Made by a program: the position numbers and the translations under genes
Part shown: positions 22,619-30,652 of the stretch, one piece after another
Layout: every line of letters begins with the position of its first letter
Position numbering within the stretch: position 1 is the first letter of the stretch
The notes under the pieces: model-generated
Database searches by the model: none
Told to the model about the DNA's origin: nothing
Seen by the model: the letters and a program-made list of their open reading frames with translations, nothing else
DNA from: Bacteroidaceae bacterium
GTDB lineage: Bacteria > Bacteroidota > Bacteroidia > Bacteroidales > Bacteroidaceae
Direction of reading: 5' to 3'
Length of the DNA: 40,984 nucleotides
NCBI GenBank assembly: GCA_017557005.1
Contig: JAFZFZ010000019.1
Location: forward strand, 1 to 40,984

Positions 22619-23856
22619 GACGACTGCTATACTGTATCATCGCATCCTTGGTGGTGACCCTCTCCTATGCCCAATCAAATCAAAAGGTGAAGGAGATGGA
22701 GGGGCAGCGCCATAAGATAGAGCAGCAGTTGGCCGAATCGCGCAAGCTGCTATCTTCGACACAAAAAAGTGTTGAAGGACAATTAGCGCAATTATCGGCA
22801 CTATCGGCACAAATTAAAAAGCAAAAGCAGTTTGTAGCCCAACTCGATGCCGACGTAAAAGCCATTGACCGCGAACTAAAGAACATCGAATCACAGATGA
22901 CTACGCTGCAGACCGAGCTGGAGCGACGCCGCGAGCATTATGCGCATGCCTTGCAGATAATGACTCGCAAGAACACGTTTGAAAACAAACTCATATTCCT
23001 TCTGTCAGCCGACTCGTTCAATCAGATGGTACGTCGCATGCGCTACCTTCGCGAATATTCAGGTTTCCAACAGAAACAGGGCGAACTGCTCATTGCACAA
23101 CAGCAGGAGCTTGAGAACAAACGAATCGAGTTGGAACATACGAGGGAAGCCAAGAAGTCGCTACTCGCCAAACGAGTGGAAGAAAAGAAAGAACTTGACA
23201 AGCAGCTGGAAGAGCAGAACAAATTGGTTGCAGGACTGAAGAAAAAACAGAAAGAGATAAGCAACCGCATTGCACAACAACAACGCGAACGCGATAAACT
23301 GAATGCAGAAATTGAGCGCATCATCGAGGCGGAGCTGCGTGCACAAGAGGCTGAACAGAAAAAAGACGGCAAAGACTCTGAAACAGCCGCTTCGGACAAG
23401 AAGGAAATGCCTATATATAAGGAGAGCGCTGCCGACAAGAAACTCACAGGTTCTTTTGAAAGCAACCGAGGCAAACTACCCGTACCCATCACAGGTCCCT
23501 ATCTGCTAACCTCACGCTATGGCATCAACTATGTAGAGGGACTGAAGAATGTTAAGTTCAACAATCAAGGTGTCGACATACGTGGCCAAGAGGGTTGTTC
23601 GGCACGCGCCGTATTCGATGGCACCGTATCGTTCATCTTCGAGCATTCAGGCAACTACATCGTCATGGTACGCCACGGACAGTATATCTCGGCCTACTTC
23701 AATCTGGCCACACTGAAAGTTAAGAAGGGAGATAAAGTCAAGATACACCAACCGCTCGGAACGGTAGCTGCTGATGTATCGGGCAACCATACCATGCAAT
23801 TCCAACTGCGTAAAGATACACAAAGCCTCAACCCTGAGTTGTGGATATCATTCTAA
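22615..23856 (+). CDS. EnvC-like murein hydrolase activator (degenerate LytM domain)
   Basis: The 413-residue protein has a signal peptide (about 1-20, TLSYAQ), a long coiled coil (about 25-250, rich in Q, E, K and R) and a C-terminal LytM/M23 domain (about 285-413). The domain has lost zinc ligands: the HxxxD histidine is N317 (NQGVD, D321 kept) and the HxH position reads T393-M-Q395 instead of histidines. H354 in VRHG remains. EnvC proteins work the same way in other bacteria: they switch on amidases at the septum rather than cut peptidoglycan. It overlaps DUF4292 by four bases. The gene after it, a polysaccharide lyase, begins 20 bases on and may be read through. Confidence 0.9.
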   Translation: MRRLLYCIIASLVVTLSYAQSNQKVKEMEGQRHKIEQQLAESRKLLSSTQKSVEGQLAQLSALSAQIKKQKQFVAQLDADVKAIDRELKNIESQMTTLQTELERRREHYAHALQIMTRKNTFENKLIFLLSADSFNQMVRRMRYLREYSGFQQKQGELLIAQQQELENKRIELEHTREAKKSLLAKRVEEKKELDKQLEEQNKLVAGLKKKQKEISNRIAQQQRERDKLNAEIERIIEAELRAQEAEQKKDGKDSETAASDKKEMPIYKESAADKKLTGSFESNRGKLPVPITGPYLLTSRYGINYVEGLKNVKFNNQGVDIRGQEGCSARAVFDGTVSFIFEHSGNYIVMVRHGQYISAYFNLATLKVKKGDKVKIHQPLGTVAADVSGNHTMQFQLRKDTQSLNPELWISF

Positions 23857-23876
23857 GAACCTAAAAGGATAACAAT

Positions 23877-25757
23877 ATGAAGAAGGTCATTCTTGCACTA
23901 TACGGAATACTTTGTTCCGCTTGGCTCATAGCACAACCCCAATATGCTGATTCGCTTCTAAAGGAACGACTTGGACGCGGAGTTGTGGCAATCAAGCAGA
24001 ATTCCTCAGAAGCCTTCGTCTCATGGCGTTATCTCGACACTGACCCTACAGACATCGCCTTCGACGTGTATCGCAATGGCACCAAACTGAATTCAAAGCC
24101 CATCAGCCGTAGCACTTGGTATGTCGATACAGAAGCGCCAACAGACAGTGCTATCTACGAGGTGCGCCCAGCACGCAACACGGCTGCACCATCGGGTAGC
24201 TATACCCTTCCTACAGATGCTCCCATCGGCTATGTAGAGATACCGCTCTACCGACCACAAGGCGGACATACTCCCGACGGACGTCCCTACACCTACTCAG
24301 CCGGCGATGCCAGCATGGGTGATGTCGATGGCGATGGTAGCTACGAGATTATCCTCAAGTGGGACCCCTCGAACAGTCGCGACAACGCACACGATGGCTA
24401 CACGGGCAATGTACTATTTGATTGTTATCGTCTCACAGGCGAGCGCCTCTGGCGCATCGATCTTGGCCCCAATATCCGCGCTGGAGCCCATTACACCCAA
24501 TTTATGGTGTACGACCTCGATGGCGACAATCGTGCAGAGGTGGTAATGCGCACCTCTGACGGTAGCATTGATGGTATGGGACAAGTCATTGGAGATGCCT
24601 TTGCTGACTACCGCCTCACAGGTGATACTGCCGCAGTCCGTCACCGTTTTGCCGCACCTCCCATGCAGGGACGCATCCTCAGCGGCAAGGAATATCTCAC
24701 CGTCTTCTCCGGACTAACAGGCGAAGCACTACAATCGATAGATTATGTGCCCGAACGTGGCAACGTGGAGGCTTGGGGCGACAACCGCGCCAATCGCAGC
24801 GACCGCTTCCTTGCCTGCATCGGCTATCTTGATGGCATACGCCCTTCAGTAATCATGTGCCGAGGATACTATACACGTACGGTGCTTGCAGCCTTCGACT
24901 GGGATGGCAAGCAACTGCATCAGCGCTGGGTATTTGACTCGCAACTCCCCGAATGGAGAAGCTATGCGGGACAAGGCAACCACAACCTGCGTGTGGCCGA
25001 TGTAGATAGTGATGGATGCGACGAAATTGTATATGGATCATGCACCATTGACCACGATGGTCGCGGACTCTATTCTACAGGGCTTGGCCATGGCGATGCC
25101 ATGCACCTCACCGCCTTCTACCCCGATAGCACCTCACTTCAAGTATGGGCTTGCCATGAGAACAAACGGGATGGCTCTACGCTGCGCGATGCCCGCACAG
25201 GACGCATCATCCACCAATACCCCAGCAATATAGATGTAGGTCGCTGCATGGCTTCAGATATCGACCCACGCTATCCGGGAGTAGAGATGTGGAGTCTCGC
25301 CTCAGGTGGCATACGCAGCATTGATGGTTCTATCACTGCCAACCAGGTAAAAGGACTATCGACCAATATGGCTGTATGGTGGGATGGCGATCTGTTGCGC
25401 GAACTTCTTGATGGCACTCGCGTGAGCAAATATATGTGGGAGGCTGACACATGCGCCACACTCATTCAGTTTGAAGGCTGTGCCCGCATCAACGGCACCA
25501 AGTCAAACCCCTGCTTGGCTGCCGATATCGTAGGCGATTGGCGCGAAGAGGTGCTCGTGCGCACCGAAGACAACAGTGCGCTACGCCTCTATCTATCGAC
25601 CATCCCCACCCCGTATCGTTTCCATACTTTCTTACACGATCCTATCTACCGCATCAGCATTGCCACCCAGAACGTAGCCTACAATCAACCTACGCATACC
25701 GGATTCTATATGGGTGCTGATATCAAGGGACCCTTCCGTGGAACCATCATCCCTTGA
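23877..25757 (+). CDS. Rhamnogalacturonan lyase (PL11 family)
   Basis: The 626-residue protein has a signal peptide (about 1-20, WLIAQ), an N-terminal beta-sandwich (RLGRGVVAIKQN, then VSWRYLDTDPTDIAFDVYRNG) and a calcium-binding beta-propeller: DASMGDVDGDGSYEIILKWDPS, VYDLDGDNRAEVVMRTSDG, RVADVDSDGCDEIVYGSC and AADIVGDWREEVLVRTEDNSALRLYL. This is the PL11 pattern. The enzyme cleaves the rhamnose-galacturonate backbone of pectin rhamnogalacturonan I by beta-elimination. The adjacent rhamnose mutarotase gene fits the released sugar. No SusC/SusD or regulator genes accompany it, so this is a small isolated unit. It is the only glycan lyase in the window. Confidence 0.88.
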   Translation: MKKVILALYGILCSAWLIAQPQYADSLLKERLGRGVVAIKQNSSEAFVSWRYLDTDPTDIAFDVYRNGTKLNSKPISRSTWYVDTEAPTDSAIYEVRPARNTAAPSGSYTLPTDAPIGYVEIPLYRPQGGHTPDGRPYTYSAGDASMGDVDGDGSYEIILKWDPSNSRDNAHDGYTGNVLFDCYRLTGERLWRIDLGPNIRAGAHYTQFMVYDLDGDNRAEVVMRTSDGSIDGMGQVIGDAFADYRLTGDTAAVRHRFAAPPMQGRILSGKEYLTVFSGLTGEALQSIDYVPERGNVEAWGDNRANRSDRFLACIGYLDGIRPSVIMCRGYYTRTVLAAFDWDGKQLHQRWVFDSQLPEWRSYAGQGNHNLRVADVDSDGCDEIVYGSCTIDHDGRGLYSTGLGHGDAMHLTAFYPDSTSLQVWACHENKRDGSTLRDARTGRIIHQYPSNIDVGRCMASDIDPRYPGVEMWSLASGGIRSIDGSITANQVKGLSTNMAVWWDGDLLRELLDGTRVSKYMWEADTCATLIQFEGCARINGTKSNPCLAADIVGDWREEVLVRTEDNSALRLYLSTIPTPYRFHTFLHDPIYRISIATQNVAYNQPTHTGFYMGADIKGPFRGTIIP

Positions 25758-25804
25758 TTGCAGATGGGAGAACAAACTTTATTAACCTATAATACAATAA
25801 CACC

Positions 25805-26119
25805 ATGAAGAGAGAAGCTTTCAAAATGTATCTTAAACCCGGTTGTGAAGAGGAGTACGAACGTCGCCATGCAGCAATCTGGCCCGAACTGAAACAGTTA
25901 CTATCAGAGAGCGGAGTGTATGACTACTCCATCTTTTGGGATCGCGACACCAATATTCTTTTTGCATGTCAGAAGGTGCGTGGCGAGGGTGGTTCACAAG
26001 ATTTAGGGCACACCGCTATCGTACAGAAATGGTGGGACTATATGGCCGATATCATGGAGGTAAACCCTGACAATTCGCCTGTATCTATACCTCTTCCTGA
26101 AGTCTTTTACATGGAATAA
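25805..26119 (+). CDS. rhaM: L-rhamnose mutarotase
   Basis: The 104-residue protein interconverts the anomers of L-rhamnose, speeding rhamnose use. Family features are MYLKPGCEEEYERRHAAIWPEL (the histidine near residue 22 and WPEL), YSIFWDRDTNILFACQKV and KWWDYMADIMEVNPDNSP. Length is standard. It starts 47 bases after the rhamnogalacturonan lyase on the same strand, so it probably acts on rhamnose released from pectin. No rhamnose isomerase or kinase gene is in the window. A GC-rich hairpin lies immediately after it. Confidence 0.93.
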   Translation: MKREAFKMYLKPGCEEEYERRHAAIWPELKQLLSESGVYDYSIFWDRDTNILFACQKVRGEGGSQDLGHTAIVQKWWDYMADIMEVNPDNSPVSIPLPEVFYME

Positions 26120-26126
26120 TTCTTAA

Positions 26127-26143
26127 GGGGGAGCGACTCCCCC
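26127..26143 (+). other. Strong GC hairpin between rhaM and the acyltransferase gene
   Basis: GGGGGAG (26127-26133) and CTCCCCC (26137-26143) form a 7-bp stem with a CGA loop. There is no T run, so it is more likely a pause, attenuation or RNA-processing site than a terminator. Confidence 0.55.
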
Positions 26144-26173
26144 TCAGCGACACACATACACAAAATAGTAAGA

Positions 26174-27172
26174 ATGCAAGAAATCATAGCCCCTATAAGT
26201 CGCGAGTTACTCAAGGCCGAACTCACATCCAACAAACTCCTTCGCCATACCAATCGCGGAGGAAACGAACTGTATATCGTTGATGCCCACGATGCACCAC
26301 ATGTAATGCTTGAAATTGGGCGTTTGCGCGAGATCGCTTTTCGTGCAGGAGGTGGAGGCACAGGTCTCAGTGCCGATATTGACGAGTTTGACACCATGGA
26401 AACTCCTTACAAGCAACTCGTCGTATGGAACCCTGATGCCGAAGAGATTATCGGTGGATACCGTTATCTACATGGGGCCGATGTCAAGTTTGATGACAAG
26501 GGACAGCCTATCCTTGCCACATCACACATGTTTCACTTTTCTGAGAAGTTTATTCGCGACTATCTACCTCGCACTCTCGAACTTGGTCGCTCATTCGTAG
26601 CGGTAGAGTATCAGGCTTCACGCAAGGACACGAAGGGATTATTTGCTCTTGATAATCTTTTTGATGGGCTTGCCTCTCTCACCGTCGTGCTTGACGATGC
26701 CGAATACTTCTTTGGAAAGATGACCATGTATCCATCCTACGACCGCTTGGCACGCGACATGATACTCTACTTCCTTGACAAGCACTTTGGTGATAAACGC
26801 CACATGGTAAGCGCCTACCAGCCCTTGTTCCTTGAGAACAATCCACGTCAGTTCCGCGAGCTCTTTGTAGAAGACGATTTCAAACTCGACTACCGTATCC
26901 TCAATGCCGAGGTGCGCAAACGTGGCTATAATATACCTCCATTGGTGAATGCCTATATGAACCTTTCGCCCACGATGCTTGTCTTCGGCACCGCCATCAA
27001 CCATGAGTTTGGCGAAGTGGAAGAGACTGGCATTCTCATCAACGTCAACGAACTGCACGAGGACAAGCGCAAGCGCCACATCATGACGTTCATTGATGAA
27101 CATCCCGAGTATGCCAATCGTATCAAAGGAAACAAGATATTATTCCCTTTCCGCAGACACAAGACAAGGTGA
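26174..27172 (+). CDS. GNAT-type N-acyltransferase (GlsB-like)
   Basis: The 332-residue protein resembles the hemolysin/ornithine-acyltransferase-like group of Bacteroidetes; in Bacteroides thetaiotaomicron a member named GlsB makes N-acyl glycine for glycine lipids. Visible stretches are REIAFRAGGGGTG, EIIGGYRYLHG, FIRDYLPRTLELGRSFVAVEYQ and LFDGLASLTVVLDDAEYFFGKMTMYPSY, which fit a GNAT-like fold with acyl-ACP use. The usual O-acyltransferase partner (GlsA) is not next to it; topA follows with its own promoter after 129 bases. The gene is the last of the plus-strand run beginning at dut. Ornithine-lipid synthesis is the main alternative. Confidence 0.7.
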   Translation: MQEIIAPISRELLKAELTSNKLLRHTNRGGNELYIVDAHDAPHVMLEIGRLREIAFRAGGGGTGLSADIDEFDTMETPYKQLVVWNPDAEEIIGGYRYLHGADVKFDDKGQPILATSHMFHFSEKFIRDYLPRTLELGRSFVAVEYQASRKDTKGLFALDNLFDGLASLTVVLDDAEYFFGKMTMYPSYDRLARDMILYFLDKHFGDKRHMVSAYQPLFLENNPRQFRELFVEDDFKLDYRILNAEVRKRGYNIPPLVNAYMNLSPTMLVFGTAINHEFGEVEETGILINVNELHEDKRKRHIMTFIDEHPEYANRIKGNKILFPFRRHKTR

Positions 27173-27263
27173 TGACTCCATGGCAAGCCGCACCGAAAAA
27201 GGTTTGTTAACACAAAAAAGACACTTTTATACCTATTTATAATAGGGATTAAATTTTTTTGTC

Positions 27264-27271
27264 TACTTTTG
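27264..27271 (+). promoter_or_regulatory. -7 box of the topA promoter
   Basis: TACTTTTG matches TAnnTTTG and lies 30 bases before the topA ATG. The -33 region holds TTTA-like sequence at a longer spacing, so only the -7 box is well supported. Confidence 0.6.
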
Positions 27272-27301
27272 CGCCCAAATTCGTGAAGGCGTTTTGAAGT
27301 T

Positions 27302-29629
27302 ATGCAAAAGAATTTAGTAATTGTAGAGTCTCCGGCTAAGGCCAAAACTATAGAGAAATTTCTGGGTAAGGAATATAAGGTGATGTCAAGTTTCGGTCAC
27401 ATCCGCGACCTGAAGAAGAAGGATTTCAGCATCGATACTGAAACTTTTATCCCTACCTATGAGATTCCCACCGATAAGAAGAAAGTAGTAGAGGATCTCC
27501 GTAAGGCAGCAGCACAAGCTGAAACCGTATGGCTCGCATCCGATGAAGACCGCGAGGGAGAAGCCATCAGCTGGCATCTGTTCGAGGTACTCGAACTTAA
27601 GGCAGAAAACACCAAACGTATCGTGTTTCACGAAATCACCAAGGATGCCATCACCGCAGCCATACAGGCACCGCGTAATATTGACATCAACCTGGTTAAT
27701 GCACAGCAGGCACGTCGCGTACTTGACCGCATCGTGGGTTTCAAGCTCTCACCCGTACTATGGAAAAAGGTGAAACCATCACTCTCGGCAGGCCGCGTAC
27801 AGTCAGTAGCTGTACGACTCATCGTAGAGCGTGAGCGCGAGATACAGATCTTCCAGCCCGAAGCAGCCTACCGCGTAGTGGCCACCTTCATGGTACCCGA
27901 CGCAGATGGTAACATGACAGAGATGAAGGCCGAGTTGGGCACCCGCTTCAAGACAAAGGAAGAGGCCGAAGCCTTCCTCCAATCATGCAAGACAGCTACA
28001 TTCACCATTGAGGAGGTGCAGACAAAGCCTGGCGCCAAATCTCCGGCAGCCCCCTTTACCACATCGACCTTGCAGCAAGAAGCAGCGCGTAAATTGGGAT
28101 TCTCCGTATCGCAGACAATGACCATCGCACAGCGTCTTTACGAGTCGGGACAGATCACCTATATGCGTACCGACTCAACCAACCTGTCGGGACTCTGCCT
28201 CGGTGCCAGCAAAAAGTTGATTATCGAGAGCATGGGTGAGCAATATCATCAAATGCGCAACTTCAAGACCAAGGCCAAGGGCGCACAAGAGGCTCACGAA
28301 GCTATACGCCCCACCTATATGGATCGCCAAAGCATTGATGCTCCATCGGCCGAACGTCGCCTCTACGAACTCATCTGGAAACGTACTATCGCTTCTCAGA
28401 TGGCCGAAGCACAATTCGAGAAGACCACTGCTACCATCAGCGTGAGCAACTCGCCCTACACCTTCACCGCAACGGGAGAGGTTCTTACATTTGACGGTTT
28501 CTTACGTGTTTATCGCGCAAGCACAGATGAGGAGAACGAGGGTCAGAAGAGCCTGCTTCCTCCCCTGCAGTGTAACCAGCAATTGCAATATAGCGAGATT
28601 CAGGCTACAGAGCGCTACACACAACGTCCTAACCGATACAATGAGGGTAGCCTCGTAAAGAAACTCGAAGAGCTCGGCATAGGCCGCCCCTCTACCTACG
28701 CACCTACAATCAGTACGATACAGAATCGCGACTATGTAGTCAAGGAGGACAGCGCCAGCCAGGAGCGTACCATCAACGTCATCAAACTGAAGAACGGTAA
28801 GATGACCGATAAGATGATGCATGAAACCTATGGAAGCGAAAAGGCAAGCCTCAAGCCCACCGATATTGGAACCGTGGTCAATGACTTCCTCATCCAATAT
28901 TTTCCCCAGGTACTTGACTACAACTTTACCGCCAGCATTGAGAAAGAATTCGATGATGTTGCCGAAGGTGAAAAGCCGTGGGATGGTGTTATCGCAACCT
29001 TCTATAAGGATTTCTCTCCCCTCATCGACAAGACGATGAACGAGAAGCAGGAACGTAAGGTAGGTGAACGCATCCTCGGTACCGATCCTCAAAGTGGCCG
29101 CCAAGTATCAGTAAAGATTGGTCGTTTCGGCCCCGTTGTACAGATCGGACTGGCTTCTGACACCGACAAGCCCCGTTTTGCCCAATTACAGAAGGGACAA
29201 TCTATCGATAGCATCACCCTTGACGAGGCATTGAACCTCTTTGCCCTTCCCCGCACACTCGGCGAATGGGAAGGAATCCCCGTAGCCGTCAATGTAGGCC
29301 GCTTTGGTCCCTACATACAGGTTGGCAAGGAATTTGTCAGCCTACCCGCTACACTCGACCCCTTAAGTGTCAGTCTTGACGAAGCCATCGAGTTAGTCCA
29401 GCAGAAACGACAATTTGAGCAGAAACGTCAAATCAAGACATTTGACGAAAATCCCGATGTGGAGATTCTCAATGGTCGCTATGGACCCTACATCGCCATG
29501 AGTGGCAAGAACTATAAGATCCCCACAGGTGTAGACCCCGCTTCGCTTGACCTCGCAGCTTGTATGGAGATTATCGAGAAAGCTGCAGAGAAACCTGCTA
29601 CACCCCGTCGTCGTAAGAGCAGCAAGTAA
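27302..29629 (+). CDS. topA: DNA topoisomerase I
   Basis: The 775-residue type IA enzyme relaxes negative supercoils by cutting one strand. It has the TOPRIM domain (VIVESPAKAKTIEKFLG at the start and ASDEDREGEAISWHL at about 79-93), the catalytic tyrosine in QITYMRTDST (Y287) and HEAIRPT in domain III. The C-terminal part (about 590-765) contains repeated strands such as GRFGPVVQIG, GRFGPYIQVG and GRYGPYIAMS, the C-terminal repeat type, instead of zinc ribbons; no CxxC pairs are seen. The basic tail RRRKSSK is likely DNA-binding. It has its own -7 box and is followed by aroK after 6 bases. Confidence 0.96.
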   Translation: MQKNLVIVESPAKAKTIEKFLGKEYKVMSSFGHIRDLKKKDFSIDTETFIPTYEIPTDKKKVVEDLRKAAAQAETVWLASDEDREGEAISWHLFEVLELKAENTKRIVFHEITKDAITAAIQAPRNIDINLVNAQQARRVLDRIVGFKLSPVLWKKVKPSLSAGRVQSVAVRLIVEREREIQIFQPEAAYRVVATFMVPDADGNMTEMKAELGTRFKTKEEAEAFLQSCKTATFTIEEVQTKPGAKSPAAPFTTSTLQQEAARKLGFSVSQTMTIAQRLYESGQITYMRTDSTNLSGLCLGASKKLIIESMGEQYHQMRNFKTKAKGAQEAHEAIRPTYMDRQSIDAPSAERRLYELIWKRTIASQMAEAQFEKTTATISVSNSPYTFTATGEVLTFDGFLRVYRASTDEENEGQKSLLPPLQCNQQLQYSEIQATERYTQRPNRYNEGSLVKKLEELGIGRPSTYAPTISTIQNRDYVVKEDSASQERTINVIKLKNGKMTDKMMHETYGSEKASLKPTDIGTVVNDFLIQYFPQVLDYNFTASIEKEFDDVAEGEKPWDGVIATFYKDFSPLIDKTMNEKQERKVGERILGTDPQSGRQVSVKIGRFGPVVQIGLASDTDKPRFAQLQKGQSIDSITLDEALNLFALPRTLGEWEGIPVAVNVGRFGPYIQVGKEFVSLPATLDPLSVSLDEAIELVQQKRQFEQKRQIKTFDENPDVEILNGRYGPYIAMSGKNYKIPTGVDPASLDLAACMEIIEKAAEKPATPRRRKSSK

Positions 29630-29635
29630 CCACGT

Positions 29636-30160
29636 ATGACACGCATCCTACTCATCGGCTTCATGGCAGCCGGCAAGACAACCCTCGGTAAAGCACTTGC
29701 CCGCGACCTTGGTTTGCAGTTTATTGATCTCGACCACTATATTGAGAATCGTTACCATTGCTCCGTATCGCAACTCTTTGCAGAGCGAGGCGAAGAGGCA
29801 TTCCGAGAGATTGAGCGCAACATGCTACACGAAGTGGCCGAATTTGAAGATGTAGTGATATCTACAGGCGGCGGCACACCCTGCTTCTTTGACAACATCG
29901 ACTACATGAACCATCAGGGAACCACAGTATTCCTTGAAGCTTCGGTCGACGTCATCTTTACCCGCCTCACTATAGCTCGCACACAACGTCCTCTCGTAGC
30001 AGGAAAGAGCCCCGATGAGCTACGTACCTATATCCGTCAAATGCTTGATCTACGCTTACCATACTATACGCAAGCCGCGCACACCTTCTGCGCTGATCAA
30101 TTGGAAAATATCCACCAAGTCAACCGCTCGGTAGAACAATTCAAAAAGGAGATCCTCTAA
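29636..30160 (+). CDS. aroK: Shikimate kinase
   Basis: The 174-residue enzyme phosphorylates shikimate at O3 in aromatic amino-acid synthesis. The P-loop GFMAAGKTT (residues 8-16) is clear, followed by FIDLDHYIENR (shikimate-binding aspartate), FREIERNMLHEV (arginine) and STGGGTPCF. It starts 6 bases after topA's stop codon, so the two are cotranscribed. Its last codons form half of a terminator hairpin (30145-30171), so the stop region and transcript end coincide. Confidence 0.94.
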   Translation: MTRILLIGFMAAGKTTLGKALARDLGLQFIDLDHYIENRYHCSVSQLFAERGEEAFREIERNMLHEVAEFEDVVISTGGGTPCFFDNIDYMNHQGTTVFLEASVDVIFTRLTIARTQRPLVAGKSPDELRTYIRQMLDLRLPYYTQAAHTFCADQLENIHQVNRSVEQFKKEIL

Positions 30161-30176
30161 AGATCTCCTTTCTTTT
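30145..30176. terminator. Bidirectional terminator overlapping the end of aroK
   Basis: AAAGGAGATC (30145-30154) pairs with GATCTCCTTT (30162-30171) in a perfect 10-bp stem with a 7-base loop. A run of A precedes and T-rich sequence follows, so it can terminate both aroK and the converging ybeY. The stop codon of aroK lies in the loop. Confidence 0.85.
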
Positions 30177-30588
30177 ATCCGCGCATTGCCAATGCTTTAT
30201 TTTCGGCAGCCTCCATGATTTCGCGTTCGCCAGGCCCCTTATCATTGATTCCGCATAGGTGCAATATACCATGTATGATGGTGCGGTGCAGTTCCTCGTC
30301 ATATTCGGTAGCAAACTGCTCACTATTGGTCTTCACCGTATCAAGGCTGATGAAGAGGTCACCACTGATGATGTTTCCCTCGGTGTAATCAAAGGTAATG
30401 ATATCTGTGTAGTAATCGTGCTGAAGATATTCACGATTCACCTCAAGTATACGTTCATCGTTGCAGAAGATATAGTTCACATCGCCCACCTTCATACCAT
30501 AGGTAGCAGCCACGCTTCGTATCCAAGCTGTGGTAGGGCGTTTCTTGATGTCGGGCATCCGTGTGCCATCGGTCTGATAAGTAATCAT
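30175..30588 (-). CDS. ybeY: Endoribonuclease YbeY (rRNA maturation)
   Basis: The 137-residue metal-dependent RNase processes 16S rRNA and supports ribosome quality control. The fold features are YIFCNDERILEVNREYLQHDYYTDIITFDY, GDLFIS and the active-site segment HRTIIHGILHLCGINDKGPGE near residues 100-120. The canonical site has three histidines (HGxLHLxGyDH); here the third position reads K in NDK, as in other Bacteroidetes members to my knowledge. The ATG at 30588 gives a normal family length. It converges on aroK over a shared terminator, and an AT repeat array lies just upstream of its start. Confidence 0.93.
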   Translation of the reverse strand: MITYQTDGTRMPDIKKRPTTAWIRSVAATYGMKVGDVNYIFCNDERILEVNREYLQHDYYTDIITFDYTEGNIISGDLFISLDTVKTNSEQFATEYDEELHRTIIHGILHLCGINDKGPGEREIMEAAENKALAMRG

Positions 30589-30593
30589 GGTTG

Positions 30594-30630
30594 GATTATG
30601 AATTATGAATTGTTAATTATGAATTATGAG
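30594..30630. repeat. AT-rich tandem array upstream of ybeY
   Basis: Units ATTATGA and AATTGTTA repeat about five times between the ybeY start and the spmAB stop. Similar AT arrays lie before the smalltalk gene (about 150-190) and the CYTH gene (about 40051-40075). Confidence 0.6.
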
Positions 30631-30652
30631 TCCTCTGAGAATTCGAAACAAA

